From assembly GCF_040581485.1 (NCBI RefSeq), contig NW_027124985.1, positions 1-64,000 of the forward strand: a stretch of DNA of 64,000 nucleotides, written 5' to 3'. The stretch comes from Linepithema humile (Eukaryota; Arthropoda; Insecta; Hymenoptera; Formicidae). The stretch's first letter is position 1. The number at the start of each line of letters is the position of its first letter. The position numbers and the translations under genes were made by a program. Shown piece after piece: positions 29,601-41,754 of the stretch. The notes under the pieces were generated by a model that was not told the origin of the DNA, searched no databases, and saw nothing but the letters and a program-made list of their open reading frames with translations.

Positions 29601-32600
29601 CTTTAAAACGAGCAACAAATTCATTTTCCTATATATTTCGATAGTACAGAGTCTGTAAATTAATTTGGTACCAAAAACATACGAGAAACAAATTATTTCA
29701 ACTAATTATAACGTTTTTAATCCGCGCCGTATCAATCCGCGACGACAGTGTCGCTTCTCGATACTTTAAAACGAGCAACAAATTCAATTTCTTATATATT
29801 TCGATAGTACAGAGCCTGTAAATTAATTTGATACCAAAAACATACAAGCAACAAATTTTTTTAACTAATTATAACGTTTTTAATTCGCGCCATATCAATC
29901 CGCGACGACAGTGTCGCTTCTCGACACTTTAAAACGAGCAACAAATTCAATTTCTTATATATTTCGATAGTACAGAGTCTGTAAATTAATTTGGTACCAA
30001 TCACATACGAAAAACAAATTATTTCAATTAATTATAACGTTTTAATCCGCGCCGTATCAATCCGCTACGACAAAGTGTCGCTTCTCGATACTTTAAGACG
30101 AGCAAGAAATTCAGTTTCTTATTTTTTTGAATAGTATATTGTTCATAAATTAATTTGAGACCAGAAACATACGAAGAACAAATTATTTCAACTAATTATA
30201 ACGTTTTTAATCCGCGCCGTATCAATCCGCGACGACAGTGTCGCTTCTCGATACTTTGAAGCGAGCAACAAATTCATTTTCCTATATATTTCGATAGTAC
30301 AGAGTCTGTAAATTAATTTGGTACCAAAAACATACGAGCAACAAATTATTTCAACTAATTATAACGTTTCTAATCCGCGCCGTATCAATCCGCGACGACA
30401 GTGTCGCTTCTCGATACTTTAAAACGAGCAACAAATTCAATTTCTTATATATTTCGATAGTACAGAGCCTGTAAATTAATTTGGTACCAAAAACATACAA
30501 GCAACAAATTTTTTTAACTAATTATAACGTTTTTAATTCGCGCCATATCAATCCGCGACGACAGTGTCGCTTCTCGATACTTTAAAACGAGCAACAAATT
30601 CAATTTCTTATATATTTCAATAGTACAGAGTCTGTAAATTAATTTGGTACCAATCACATACGAAAAACAAATTATTTCAATTAATTATAACGTTTTAATT
30701 TGCGCCGTATCAATCCGCTACGACAAAGTGTCGCTTCTCGATACTTTAAGACGAGCAAGAAATTCAGTTTCTTATTTTTTTGAATAGTATATTGTTCATA
30801 AATTAATTTGAGACCAGAAACATACGAAGAACAAATTATTTCAACTAATTATAACGTTTTTAATTCGCGCCGTATCAATCCGCGACGACAGTGTCGCTTC
30901 TCGATACTTTAAAACGAGCAACAAATTCATTTTCCTATATATTTCGATAGTACAGAGTCTGTAAATTAATTTGGTACCAAAAACATACGAGCAACAAATT
31001 ATTTCAACTAATTATAACGTTTCTAATCCGCGCCGTATCAATCCGCGACGACAGTGTCGCTTCTCGATACTTTAAAACGAGCAACAAATTCAATTTCTTA
31101 TATATTTCGATAGTACAGAGCCTGTAAATTAATTTGGTACCAAAAACATACAAGCAACAAATTTTTTTAACTAATTATAACGTTTTTAATTCGCGCCATA
31201 TCAATCCGCGACGACAGTGTCGCTTCTGGATACTTTAAAACGAGCAACAAATTCAATTTCTTATATATTTCGATAGTACAGAGTCTGTAAATTAATTTGG
31301 TACCAAGCACATACAAACAACAAATTATTTCAATTAATTATAACGTTTTAATCCGCGCCGTATCAATCGGCGACGACAAAGTGTCGCTTCGCGATACTTT
31401 AAGACGAGCAACAAATTCAGTTTCTTATTTTTTTGAATAGTATGTTGTTCATAAATTAATTTGAGACCAGAAACATACGAAGAACAAATTATTTCAACTA
31501 ATTATATCGTTTTTAATCCGCGCCGTATCAATCCGCGACGACAGTGTCGCTTCTCGATACTTTAAAACGAGCAACAAATTCATTTTCCTATATATTTCGA
31601 TAGTACAGAGTCTGTAAATTAATTTGGTACCAAAAACATACGAGAAACAAATTATTTCAACTAATTATAACGTTTTTAATCCGCGCCGTATCAATCCGCG
31701 ACGACAGTGTCGCTTCTCGATACTTTAAAACGAGCAACAAATTCAATTTCTTATATATTTCGATAGTTCAGAGCCTGTAAATTAATTTGGTACCAAAAAC
31801 ATACAAGCAACAAATTTTTTTAACTAATTATAACGTTTTTAATTCGCGCCATATCAATCCGCGACGACAGTGTCGCTTCTGGATACTTTAAAACGAGCAA
31901 CAAATTCAATTTCTTATATATTTCGATAGTACAGAGTCTGTAAATTAATTTGGTACCAATCACATACGAAAAACAAATTATTTCAATTAATTATAACGTT
32001 TTAATCCGCGCCGTATCAATCCGCTACGACAAAGTGTCGCTTCTCGATACTTTAAGACGAGCAAGAAATTCATTTTCTTATTTTTTTGAATAGTATATTG
32101 TTCATAAATTAATTTGAGACCAGAAACATACGAAGATCAAATTATTTCAACTAATTATATCGTTTTTAATCCGCGCCGTATCAATCCGCGACGACAGTGT
32201 CGCTTCTCGATACTTTAAAACGAGCAACAAATTCATTTTCCTATATATTTCGATAGTACAGAATCTGTAAATTAATTTGGTACCAAAAACATACGAGAAA
32301 CAAATTATTTCAACTAATTATAACATTTTTAATCCGCGCCGTATCAATCCGCGACGACAGTGTCGCTTCTCGATACTTTAAAACGAGCAACAAATTCAAT
32401 TTCTTATATATTTCGATAGTACAGAGCCTGTAAATTAATTTGGTACCAAAAACATACAAGCAACAAATTTTTTTAACTAATTATAACGTTTTTAATTCGC
32501 GCCATATTAATCCGCGACGACAGTGTCGCTTCTCGATACTTTAAAACGAGCAACAAATTTAATTTCTTATATATTTCGATAGTACAGAGTCTGTAAATTA

Positions 32601-32879
32601 ATTTGGTACCAATCACATACGAAAAACAAATTATTTCAATTAATTATAACGTTTTAATCCGCGCCGTATCAATCCGCGACGACAGTGTCGCTTTTCGATA
32701 CTTTAAAACGAGCAACAAATTCATTTTCCTATATATTTCGATAGTACAGAGTCTGTAAATTAATTTGGTACCAAAAACATACGAGCAACAAATTATTTCA
32801 ACTAATTATAACGTTTCTAATCCGCGCCGTATCAATCCGCGACGACAGTGTCGCTTCTCGATACTTTAAAACGAGCAAC

Positions 32880-33115
32880 AAATTCAATTTCTTATATATT
32901 TCGAATAGTACAGAGTCTGTAAATTAATTTGGTACCAAAAACATACGAGCAACAAATTATTTCAACTAATTATAACGTTTTTAATCCGCGCCGTATCAAT
33001 CCGCGACGACAGTGTCGCTTCTCGATACTTTAAAACGAGCAACAAATTCATTTTCTTATATTTTTCGAATAGTATATAGTCTCGTAAATTAATTTGAGTA
33101 CCAAAAACATACGAA
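32880..33115. repeat. Mosaic satellite monomers
   Basis: Two neighbouring monomers mix features of different classes. At about 32901 the sequence reads TTCGAATAGTACAGAG, combining the A/C-type TTCGATAG with the D-type GAATAG. At 33051-33110 one monomer has TATATTTTTCGAATAGTAT, then ATAGTCTCGTAAATT, then TTTGAGTACCAAAAAC. Each of these is an intermediate between D and A types seen nowhere else in the array. This point coincides with the end of the 18,277-bp duplication. Gene conversion, or a consensus artefact at an assembly join, could explain it. Confidence 0.75.
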
Positions 33116-36100
33116 GAACAAATTATTTCAACTAATTATAACGTTTTTAATCCGCGCCGTATCAATCCGCGACGACAGTGTCGCTTCTCGATACTTTAAA
33201 ACGAGCAACAAATTCATTTTCCTATATATTTCGATAGTACAGAATCTGTAAATTAATTTGGTACCAAAAACATACGAGAAACAAATTATTTCAACTAATT
33301 ATAACATTTTTAATCCGCGCCGTATCAATCCGCGACGACAGTGTCGCTTCTCGATACTTTAAAACGAGCAACAAATTCAATTTCTTATATATTTCGATAG
33401 TACAGAGCCTGTAAATTAATTTGGTACCAAAAACATACAAGCAACAAATTTTTTTAACTAATTATAACGTTTTTAATTCGCGCCATATTAATCCGCGACG
33501 ACAGTGTCGCTTCTCGATACTTTAAAACGAGCAACAAATTCAATTTCTTATATATTTCGATAGTACAGAGTCTGTAAATTAATTTGGTACCAATCACATA
33601 CGAAAAACAAATTATTTCAATTAATTATAACGTTTTAATCCGCGCCGTATCAATCCGCTACGACAAAGTGTCGCTTCTCGATACTTTAAGACGAGCAAGA
33701 AATTCAGTTTCTTATTTTTTTGAATAGTATATTGTTCATAAATTAATTTGAAACCAGAAACATACGAAGAACAAATTATTTCAACTAATTATAACGTTTT
33801 TAATCCGCGCCGTATCAATCCGCGACGACAGTGTCGCTTTTCGATACTTTAAAACGAGCAACAAATTCATTTTCCTTTATATTTCGAAAGTACAGAGTCT
33901 GTAAATTAATTTGGTACCAAAAACATACGAGAAACAAATTATTTCAACTAATTATAACGTTTTTAATCCGCGCCGTATCAATCCGCGACGACAGTGTCGC
34001 TTCGCGATACTTTAAGACGAGCAACAAATTCAATTTCTTATTTTTTTGAATAGTATGTTGTTCATAAATTAATTTGTGACCAGAAACATACGAAGAACAA
34101 ATTATTTCAACTAATTATAACGTTTTTAATCCGCGCCGTATCAATCCGCGACGACAGTGTCGCTTCTCGATACTTTAAAACGAGCAACAAATTCAATTTC
34201 TTATATATTTCAATAGTACAGAGTCTGTAAATTAATTTGGTACCAATCACATACGAAAAACAAATTATTTCAATTAATTATAACGTTTTAATCCGCGCCG
34301 TATCAATCCGCTACGACAAAGTGTCGCTTCTCGATACTTTAAGACGAGCAAAAAATTCAGTTTCTTATTTTTTTGAATAGTATATTGTTCATAAATTAAT
34401 TTGAGACCAGAAACATACGAAGAACAAATTATTTCAACTAATTATAACGTTTTTAATCCGCGCCGTATCAATCCGCGACGACAGTGTCGCTTCTCGATAC
34501 TTTAAAACGAGCAACAAATTCATTTTCCTATATATTTCGATAGTACAGAGTCTGTAAATTAATTTGGTACCAAAAACATACGAGAAACAAATTATTTCAA
34601 CTAATTATAACGTTTTTAATCCGCGCCGTATCAATCCGCGACGACAGTGTCGCTTCTCGATACTTTAAAACGAGCAACAAATTCAATTTCTTATATATTT
34701 CGATAGTACAGAGCCTGTAAATTAATTTGGTACCAAAAACATACAAGCAACAAATTTTTTTAACTAATTATAACGTTTTTAATTCGCGCCATATTAATCC
34801 GCGACGACAGTGTCGCTTCTCGATACTTTAAAACGAGCAACAAATTCAATTTCTTATATATTTCGATAGTACAGAGTCTGTAAATTAATTTGGTACCAAT
34901 CACATACGAAAAACAAATTATTTCAATTAATTATAACGTTTTAATCCGCGCCGTATCAATCCGCTACGACAAAGTGTCGCTTCTCGATACTTTAAGACGA
35001 GCAAGAAATTCAGTTTCTTATTTTTTTGAATAGTATATTGTTCATAAATTAATTTGAAACCAGAAACATACGAAGAACAAATTATTTCAACTAATTATAA
35101 CGTTTTTAATCCGCGCCGTATCAATCCGCGACGACAGTGTCGCTTTTCGATACTTTAAAACGAGCAACAAATTCATTTTCCTTTATATTTCGAAAGTACA
35201 GAGTCTGTAAATTAATTTGGTACCAAAAACATACGAGAAACAAATTATTTCAACTAATTATAACGTTTTTAATCCGCGCCGTATCAATCCGCGACGACAG
35301 TGTCGCTTCTCGATACTTTAAAACGAGCAACAAATTCAATTTCTTATATATTTCGATAGTACAGAGTCTGTAAATTAATTTGGTACCAAAAACATACGAG
35401 AAACAAATTATTTCAATTAATTATAACGTTTTAATCCGCGCCGTATCAATCGGCGACGACAAAGTGTCGCTTCGCGATACTTTAAGACGAGCAACAAATT
35501 CAGTTTCTTATTTTTTTGAATAGTATGTTGTTCATAAATTAATTTGAGACCAGAAACATACGAAGAAAAAATTATTTCAACTAATTATAACGTTTTTAAT
35601 CCGCGCCGTATCAATCCGCGACGACAGTGTCGCTTCTCGATACTTTAAAACGAGCAACAAATTCAATTTCTTATATATTTCGTTAGTACAGAGTCTGTAA
35701 ATTAATTTGGTACCAATCACATACGAAAAACAAATTATTTCAATTAATTATAACGTTTTAATCCGCGCCGTATCAATCCGCTACGACAAAGTGTCGCTTC
35801 TCGATACTTTAAGACGAGCAAGAAATTCATTTTCTTATTTTTTTGAATAGTATATTGTTCATAAATTAATTTGAGACCAGAAACATACGAAGATCAAATT
35901 ATTTCAACTAATTATATCGTTTTTAATCCGCGCCGTATCAATCCGCGACGACAGTGTCGCTTCTCGATACTTTAAAACGAGCAACAAATTCATTTTCCTA
36001 TATATTTCGATAGTACAGAATCTATAAATTAATTTGGTACCAAAAACATACGAGAAACAAATTATTTCAACTAATTATAACATTTTTAATCCGCGCCGTA

Positions 36101-37799
36101 TCAATCCGCGACGACAGTGTCGCTTCTCGATACTTTAAAACGAGCAACAAATTCAATTTCTTATATATTTCGATAGTACAGAGCCTGTAAATTAATTTGG
36201 TACCAAAAACATACAAGCAACAAATTTTTTTAACTAATTATAACGTTTTTAATTCGCGCCATATTAATCCGCGACGACAGTGTCGCTTCTCGATACTTTA
36301 AAACGAGCAACAAATTCAATTTCTTATATATTTCGATAGTACAGAGTCTGTAAATTAATTTGGTACCAATCACATACAAAAAACAAATTATTTCAATTAA
36401 TTATAACGTTTTAATCCGCGCCGTATCAATCCGCTACGACAAAGTGTCGCTTCTCGATACTTTAAGACGAGCAAGAAATTCAGTTTCTTATTTTTTTGAA
36501 TAGTATATTGTTCATAAATTAATTTGAAACCAGAAACATACGAAGAACAAATTATTTCAACTAATTATAACGTTTTTAATCCGCGCCGTATCAATCCGCG
36601 ACGACAGTGTCGCTTCTCGATACTTTAAAACGAGCAACAAATTCAATTTCTTATATATTTCAATAGTACAGAGTCTGTAAATTAATTTGGTACCAATCAC
36701 ATACGAAAAACAAATTATTTCAATTAATTATAACGTTTTAATCCGCGCCGTATCAATCCGCTACGACAAAGTGTCGCTTCTCGATACTTTAAGACGAGCA
36801 AAAAATTCAGTTTCTTATTTTTTTGAATAGTATATTGTTCATAAATTAATTTGAGACCAGAAACATACGAAGAACAAATTATTTCAACTAATTATAACGT
36901 TTTTAATCCGCGCCGTATCAATCCGCGACGACAGTGTCGCTTCTCGATACTTTAAAACGAGCAACAAATTCATTTTCCTATATATTTCGATAGTACAGAG
37001 TCTGTAAATTAATTTGGTACCAAAAACATACGAGAAACAAATTATTTCAACTAATTATAACGTTTATAATCCGCGCCGTATCAATCCGCGACGACAGTGT
37101 CGCTTCTCGATACTTTAAAACGAGCAACAAATTCAATTTCTTATATATTTCGATAGTACAGAGCCTGTAAATTAATTTGGTACCAAAAACATACAAGCAA
37201 CAAATTTTTTTAACTAATTATAACGTTTTTAATTCGCGCCATATCAATCCGCGACGACAGTGTCGCTTCTCGATACTTTAAAACGAGCAACAAATTCAAT
37301 TTCTTATATATTTCGATAGTACAGAGTCTGTAAATTAATTTGGTACCAATCACATACGAAAAACAAATTATTTCAATTAATTATAACGTTTTAATCCGCG
37401 CCGTATCAATCCGCTACGACAAAGTGTCGCTTCTCGATACTTTAAGACGAGCAAGAAATTCAGTTTCTTATTTTTTTGAATAGTATATTGTTCATAAATT
37501 AATTTGAGACCAGAAACATACGAAGAACAAATTATTTCAACTAATTATAACGTTTTTAATCCGCGCCGTATCAATCCGCGACGACAGTGTCGCTTCTCGA
37601 TACTTTAAAACGAGCAACAAATTCATTTTCCTATATATTTCGATAGTACAGAGTCTGTAAATTAATTTGGTACCAAAAACATACGAGAAACAAATTATTT
37701 CAACTAATTATAACGTTTTTAATCCGCGCCGTATCAATCCGCGACGACAGTGTCGCTTCTCGATACTTTAAAACGAGCAACAAATTCAATTTCTTATAT

Positions 37800-38299
37800 N
37801 NNNNNNNNNNNNNNNNNNNNNNNNNNNNNNNNNNNNNNNNNNNNNNNNNNNNNNNNNNNNNNNNNNNNNNNNNNNNNNNNNNNNNNNNNNNNNNNNNNNN
37901 NNNNNNNNNNNNNNNNNNNNNNNNNNNNNNNNNNNNNNNNNNNNNNNNNNNNNNNNNNNNNNNNNNNNNNNNNNNNNNNNNNNNNNNNNNNNNNNNNNNN
38001 NNNNNNNNNNNNNNNNNNNNNNNNNNNNNNNNNNNNNNNNNNNNNNNNNNNNNNNNNNNNNNNNNNNNNNNNNNNNNNNNNNNNNNNNNNNNNNNNNNNN
38101 NNNNNNNNNNNNNNNNNNNNNNNNNNNNNNNNNNNNNNNNNNNNNNNNNNNNNNNNNNNNNNNNNNNNNNNNNNNNNNNNNNNNNNNNNNNNNNNNNNNN
38201 NNNNNNNNNNNNNNNNNNNNNNNNNNNNNNNNNNNNNNNNNNNNNNNNNNNNNNNNNNNNNNNNNNNNNNNNNNNNNNNNNNNNNNNNNNNNNNNNNNN
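37800..38299. other. Assembly gap, 500 N
   Basis: Exactly 500 unknown bases. The second gap in the window is also exactly 500 N, so the length is a scaffolding placeholder and not a measurement. The satellite ends on its left, and transposon-like AT-rich sequence begins directly on its right. The true distance, and even adjacency, is unknown. Confidence 0.98.
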
Positions 38300-38654
38300 G
38301 AAAAAAGTACTTAAAAATTTATTTGTGAGACATAAATTTATTCCACTGAAATAAATGTTTTATTTAAATACGGCGAAATAAAGATTTATTTGTAGCAAAT
38401 AACTCATTTATTTTATTTTTGAAATAAGTTTTATTAATTGCAAATAATTCTTTATTTCTTCGCTATAAGTATTTAATTGTCATTATTAAATTTGTTTCAA
38501 TCTTTATAAATCGATATATTTGTAGCAAATAAATTATGTTTAGCGCAATAATAGCATTTATTTCTTTTCAAATTTATTTTATTTGAATTGAAAATATATT
38601 TTGTACTATTAAAATAAATATTTATTTGAATATATTTTAAAACATTTTTCTTAT

Positions 38655-38784
38655 AGAAATTTAATATTGGAAATATTAAATTGATTAGCAATTAATTATT
38701 TATTTTGAGTATAAAAATATATCGTTATTAAGAAAATAAATAATTAATCGCTAATCAGTTTAATACTTCCAATATTAAATTTCT
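38655..38784. repeat. Inverted repeat with 52-bp arms
   Basis: The arm at 38655-38706 (starting AGAAATTTAATATTGGAA) is the reverse complement of 38733-38784, with about three mismatches and a 26-bp spacer. It lies in the 3' subterminal region of the transposon candidate and could form a hairpin. It may be a MITE remnant or part of the element's end. No clear target duplication was seen. Confidence 0.8.

Positions 38785-38857
<73 letters not shown>
38785..38857. repeat. (CA)n microsatellite
   Basis: About 36 CA dinucleotides interrupted once by CGCGCG, directly beside the 52-bp hairpin. Confidence 0.97.
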
Positions 38858-38860
<3 letters not shown>

Positions 38861-39147
38861 CGCGCTCACGTTATCGAAAGGATTGAGGCACGTTGAAAAT
38901 AATAATGTAAAAACCTTAATTTAATTTGCATATATATACAATATATATTTTACTGAGGTAAAAGAAAAGTACAAAATTATTTTCTTATTTTCGGAAAAGT
39001 TTACAATAAATATAGTTTTTCAAAATTTTCGAAACATATAACAATTATAAGGATTAAATTAAAATTTCAATTCCAAGAAATCCGGACTCATTTTTGCGCG
39101 TATCATATAAAGACAAAATAAGATAAGACTAAATAATTAAAACAAAA

Positions 39148-41604
39148 TTATACAAACTTTGTAATTAATTTACTGCCATCAGCAGCGTAACTGATACTTC
39201 GAGTAATCAAAAGATTATTAAAATCGAGTTGTATAATTCCAACATTTGTTGTTAACCCGAATGATATTTCATATGCATATTTATGAGAATCCAAGCCAAT
39301 ATTTTCGCAATAATTATAAATAACATAAAACTGTTTAGAGTTATCAATAGCAATGTACTTAATTATTCCAAACTGTGGTTCGCTATATTCATTTTCATTC
39401 AGGCAGAATACAAATTTTGGTTTGTATGTAAAACCATTAATTTTAACCCAAGAAATTATATAGCAATCATCATTTTTAATGGAATGCTTTAGAAAACGAT
39501 ATTCAGGCAACTTTGAAATGTTACAAATATATTTACCAAAGTTTATTTTTGGATAAAAACCTTTTTGACTTAAAATGCGATGTGCAAACTTCAGTTGTAA
39601 GTTAAGACTTAATGTAAATACAATATTTATACGTGAGCTTACTAAACGTGCATTAATTTTGGATAATTTATGGAAAGCTTCAAATCTAATAGATGATAAA
39701 TAGCGCAATGGACCAAAATCTTTTATTTTTCTCGTATAGTGTAGCAAATTATGAAATTTAGGTTTTAGTCGCTCATGGAATAATTCCATATATAGTTTAT
39801 GATGATCAGCAATTAATCTTTGCAAAAGATGTAGTTCCTCAGTATTAATTTCAAAAGCTGTTACAATATGAATAATTTGTATTAGAAGTAGATACAAATG
39901 CCAGTATGGATCATCCTCCGGAACTTTATCACCAACTAAAATACCGAAATATGTTACAAGAGCTGACATTTCAGAAGAAGACATCACTAAAAAACCTTGC
40001 TTAAGATGATGTTCATTAATTGGTGGAATTGAGTTTCCAACATCTGTATTACATTTATGATTAAAATATTTGATTCTGCTATTTAATATTTTAAGAGAAA
40101 AATAGTTTTCTTTTATTAAAGAATTTATAATTTTGCACATGTCATATCTACAAACGCCTTCATACAAATCATGCATCACATCAAATGCAGCGTTTGTTAT
40201 ACAGTGAAAATTGGGTAATTCATTAAAAACACATTTTTCTTTGATACCGTAACTAAAATTTTTATAATCGTCTTCATAATTCAATATTGTTCTTAATAAT
40301 TCCACATTTTCTTCAGACTGAGATGTCATTTCTAATTTAGAAGCTCGACATACACGGCAACAGAAATTAGCCGAAAATGATTTATTAAAACCAAGTAAAT
40401 CGTTTAACCCTAAATTATCTCCTAATAGTGCAAGCAAAGAAAACAAAATTTGATATTCTTTATTATTTACGCATATAGTAATACCATAATTTTCTAAATA
40501 AATCAGTTCATTAATAATCGGTTTGAAAGACATTTTATTACCAAAGGTTTCACGATCCCCGCTATATACTAGTGCACCAAGAAAAATATTTTCTAAAGAT
40601 GAAGCATAAACTTTTGGTATACCTGCAATTGTATAATATAGACCTCCTAATTTATGTATAGATGCTCTTGAGCCCAAGGGATTTCCCGTTTCGAAATCAT
40701 CATAATATAATAACAAAGGCAGTATTATTTTATTATCAAATTTCGTAATTAAATTTTTCCATATATTTCCACAAAAAACACTAGATAAAGTTTTTTCTTC
40801 CGAAGATTCTGTTTCGATGTAACTTTTGATTGACATAAATATCTCAGGTAATTCTAAATATTGCTTTAGTGAATCCCGTAATGGAATAAATTGTCCTTCA
40901 CACCTTTTTGATGTTACTGTTGTAAAATTGTTTTTATCTGTAGAATTATCAAACATTTCTCCTAGAAGAAATTTTTGCGGATGTACAAGCCATTTAGATT
41001 TTTTGAAAAATTGTAAACGTTTGTATTCTGTCGAATATTTCTCGAATGGCCTTATATCAAAGACATTATCAAGCACTTTACAAATATTACTATCATTAGA
41101 AAAAGATGTTTCAGATTGTAATTTACATTTAATGTACGATAGTAAATCTTGCACAAGTTGTGAACAATCATCAACTAAAATTTGCACAATATTCCTAGTA
41201 ATTGAGCTGTTACTATATAACTTTGCAATAAATTTCAATATTGTATCATCGACTGTCTGTATATTTGTAACATTTCTATCATCGGCATTAGATTTGTTAT
41301 TAATAATATTATTTAAATTAGTATTACTTGAAGACGCATCAGTAATATGAACAGTATTACTTGAAGATAATGAATCAGTATGAATAGTTGTAAATTGTTT
41401 AGTAAATGTAGGTAATGCATTACTATGACACAGTTCCTTATGTGAAGTATTAAAATGTTTCTTTAAAGATTCAATATTAATGTATTTCCTGAAACACGTA
41501 GGAAAACCACATTGAAAACTTTCTTCATAAGGATGAGTTGCCTTCATATGTTTTATTAAATTTTTGATACTTTGAAATTGTCTATGACAAATAGTACAAA
41601 GCAT
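39148..41604 (-). CDS. C2H2 zinc-finger transposase-like protein (CMC-type core), 818 aa, intact
   Basis: One uninterrupted frame, probably the DNA-cutting and DNA-joining transposase of the surrounding element. Two C2H2 fingers open the protein (C3/C6/H19/H24 and C32/C37/H50/H55) and suggest DNA binding. A serine- and asparagine-rich linker follows to about residue 120. The core has YYDDFETGNPLGS (D302/D303), GDNLGLNDLLGF (D396), a zinc-knuckle-like CRVC (416-419), DVMHDLYEGV (D475, H478) and RFEAFH (E642). Order D, D, CxxC, DxxH, E is what I know from CMC (CACTA/Mirage/Chapaev) transposases. Assigning individual catalytic residues is inference. The start ATG at 41604 immediately precedes the first finger. 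The stop of the SAM-domain gene lies 150 bp upstream on the same strand. There is no frameshift or stop, so the copy may be young, or the gene may be retained by selection as a domesticated protein. Confidence 0.7.
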   Translation of the reverse strand: MLCTICHRQFQSIKNLIKHMKATHPYEESFQCGFPTCFRKYINIESLKKHFNTSHKELCHSNALPTFTKQFTTIHTDSLSSSNTVHITDASSSNTNLNNIINNKSNADDRNVTNIQTVDDTILKFIAKLYSNSSITRNIVQILVDDCSQLVQDLLSYIKCKLQSETSFSNDSNICKVLDNVFDIRPFEKYSTEYKRLQFFKKSKWLVHPQKFLLGEMFDNSTDKNNFTTVTSKRCEGQFIPLRDSLKQYLELPEIFMSIKSYIETESSEEKTLSSVFCGNIWKNLITKFDNKIILPLLLYYDDFETGNPLGSRASIHKLGGLYYTIAGIPKVYASSLENIFLGALVYSGDRETFGNKMSFKPIINELIYLENYGITICVNNKEYQILFSLLALLGDNLGLNDLLGFNKSFSANFCCRVCRASKLEMTSQSEENVELLRTILNYEDDYKNFSYGIKEKCVFNELPNFHCITNAAFDVMHDLYEGVCRYDMCKIINSLIKENYFSLKILNSRIKYFNHKCNTDVGNSIPPINEHHLKQGFLVMSSSEMSALVTYFGILVGDKVPEDDPYWHLYLLLIQIIHIVTAFEINTEELHLLQRLIADHHKLYMELFHERLKPKFHNLLHYTRKIKDFGPLRYLSSIRFEAFHKLSKINARLVSSRINIVFTLSLNLQLKFAHRILSQKGFYPKINFGKYICNISKLPEYRFLKHSIKNDDCYIISWVKINGFTYKPKFVFCLNENEYSEPQFGIIKYIAIDNSKQFYVIYNYCENIGLDSHKYAYEISFGLTTNVGIIQLDFNNLLITRSISYAADGSKLITKFV

Positions 41605-41754
41605 TTTTAAAAGAAAAAATTAATGCTTTTCATAAAATTATCAATAAACAAATAAAAAAATTTAATGTTTATAAACACTTAGTGTACACTTTAGAATACA
41701 CTTTAGAATATGAAAACAAAAATTTAACATACTATATTGAAAATTGTAAAGTAA

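Larger units (their letters stand above)
1..37799. repeat. 163-bp satellite DNA array with four-monomer higher-order repeat
   Basis: The whole stretch is a head-to-tail tandem array in one orientation, with no other sequence inserted. The conserved core GACGACAGTGTCGC recurs every 162-164 bp (44, 207, 369, 532 and onward), giving about 232 monomers. Four variants follow one another. A has CATTTTCCTATATATT. B has GAGCCTG and ATACAAGCAACAAATTTTTTT. C has GGTACCAATCACATACG. D has CGCTACGACAAAGTGTCGC, TTGAATAGTATATTG and TTTGAGACCAGAAAC. D monomers recur at 2163, 2816, 3469, 4122, 4775 and 5428, exactly 653 bp apart, so the higher-order unit is four monomers. Some units have two or three monomers. 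The array runs off the left edge and ends at a gap. Such arrays are typical of pericentromeric or centromeric heterochromatin; that location is inference. ORFs of 72-78 codons here arise from monomer phase and are not genes. Confidence 0.97.

Noticed and set aside
1518..35373. Eleven repeated 72-78 codon frames starting MSLFDTLKRATNS in the satellite
   Set aside because: They arise because certain monomer pairs lack stops. They copy the satellite's duplication pattern, use non-ATG starts in places, and show no protein-level conservation apart from the DNA repeat.
1..37799. CRISPR-like array
   Set aside because: The repeats are 163 bp and contiguous with no unique spacers, in a eukaryotic satellite.
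1..37799. CENP-B box in the satellite
   Set aside because: No match to the TTCG....A..CGGG pattern in the monomers. Only an analogy of periodic dyads remains.
37750..38328. Long frames spanning the N gaps (also 57489-58194)
   Set aside because: They are open only because N translates as unknown residues.
40826..41350. 174-codon plus-strand frame opposite the transposase
   Set aside because: It is the antisense shadow of a well-supported coding region and has no domain.
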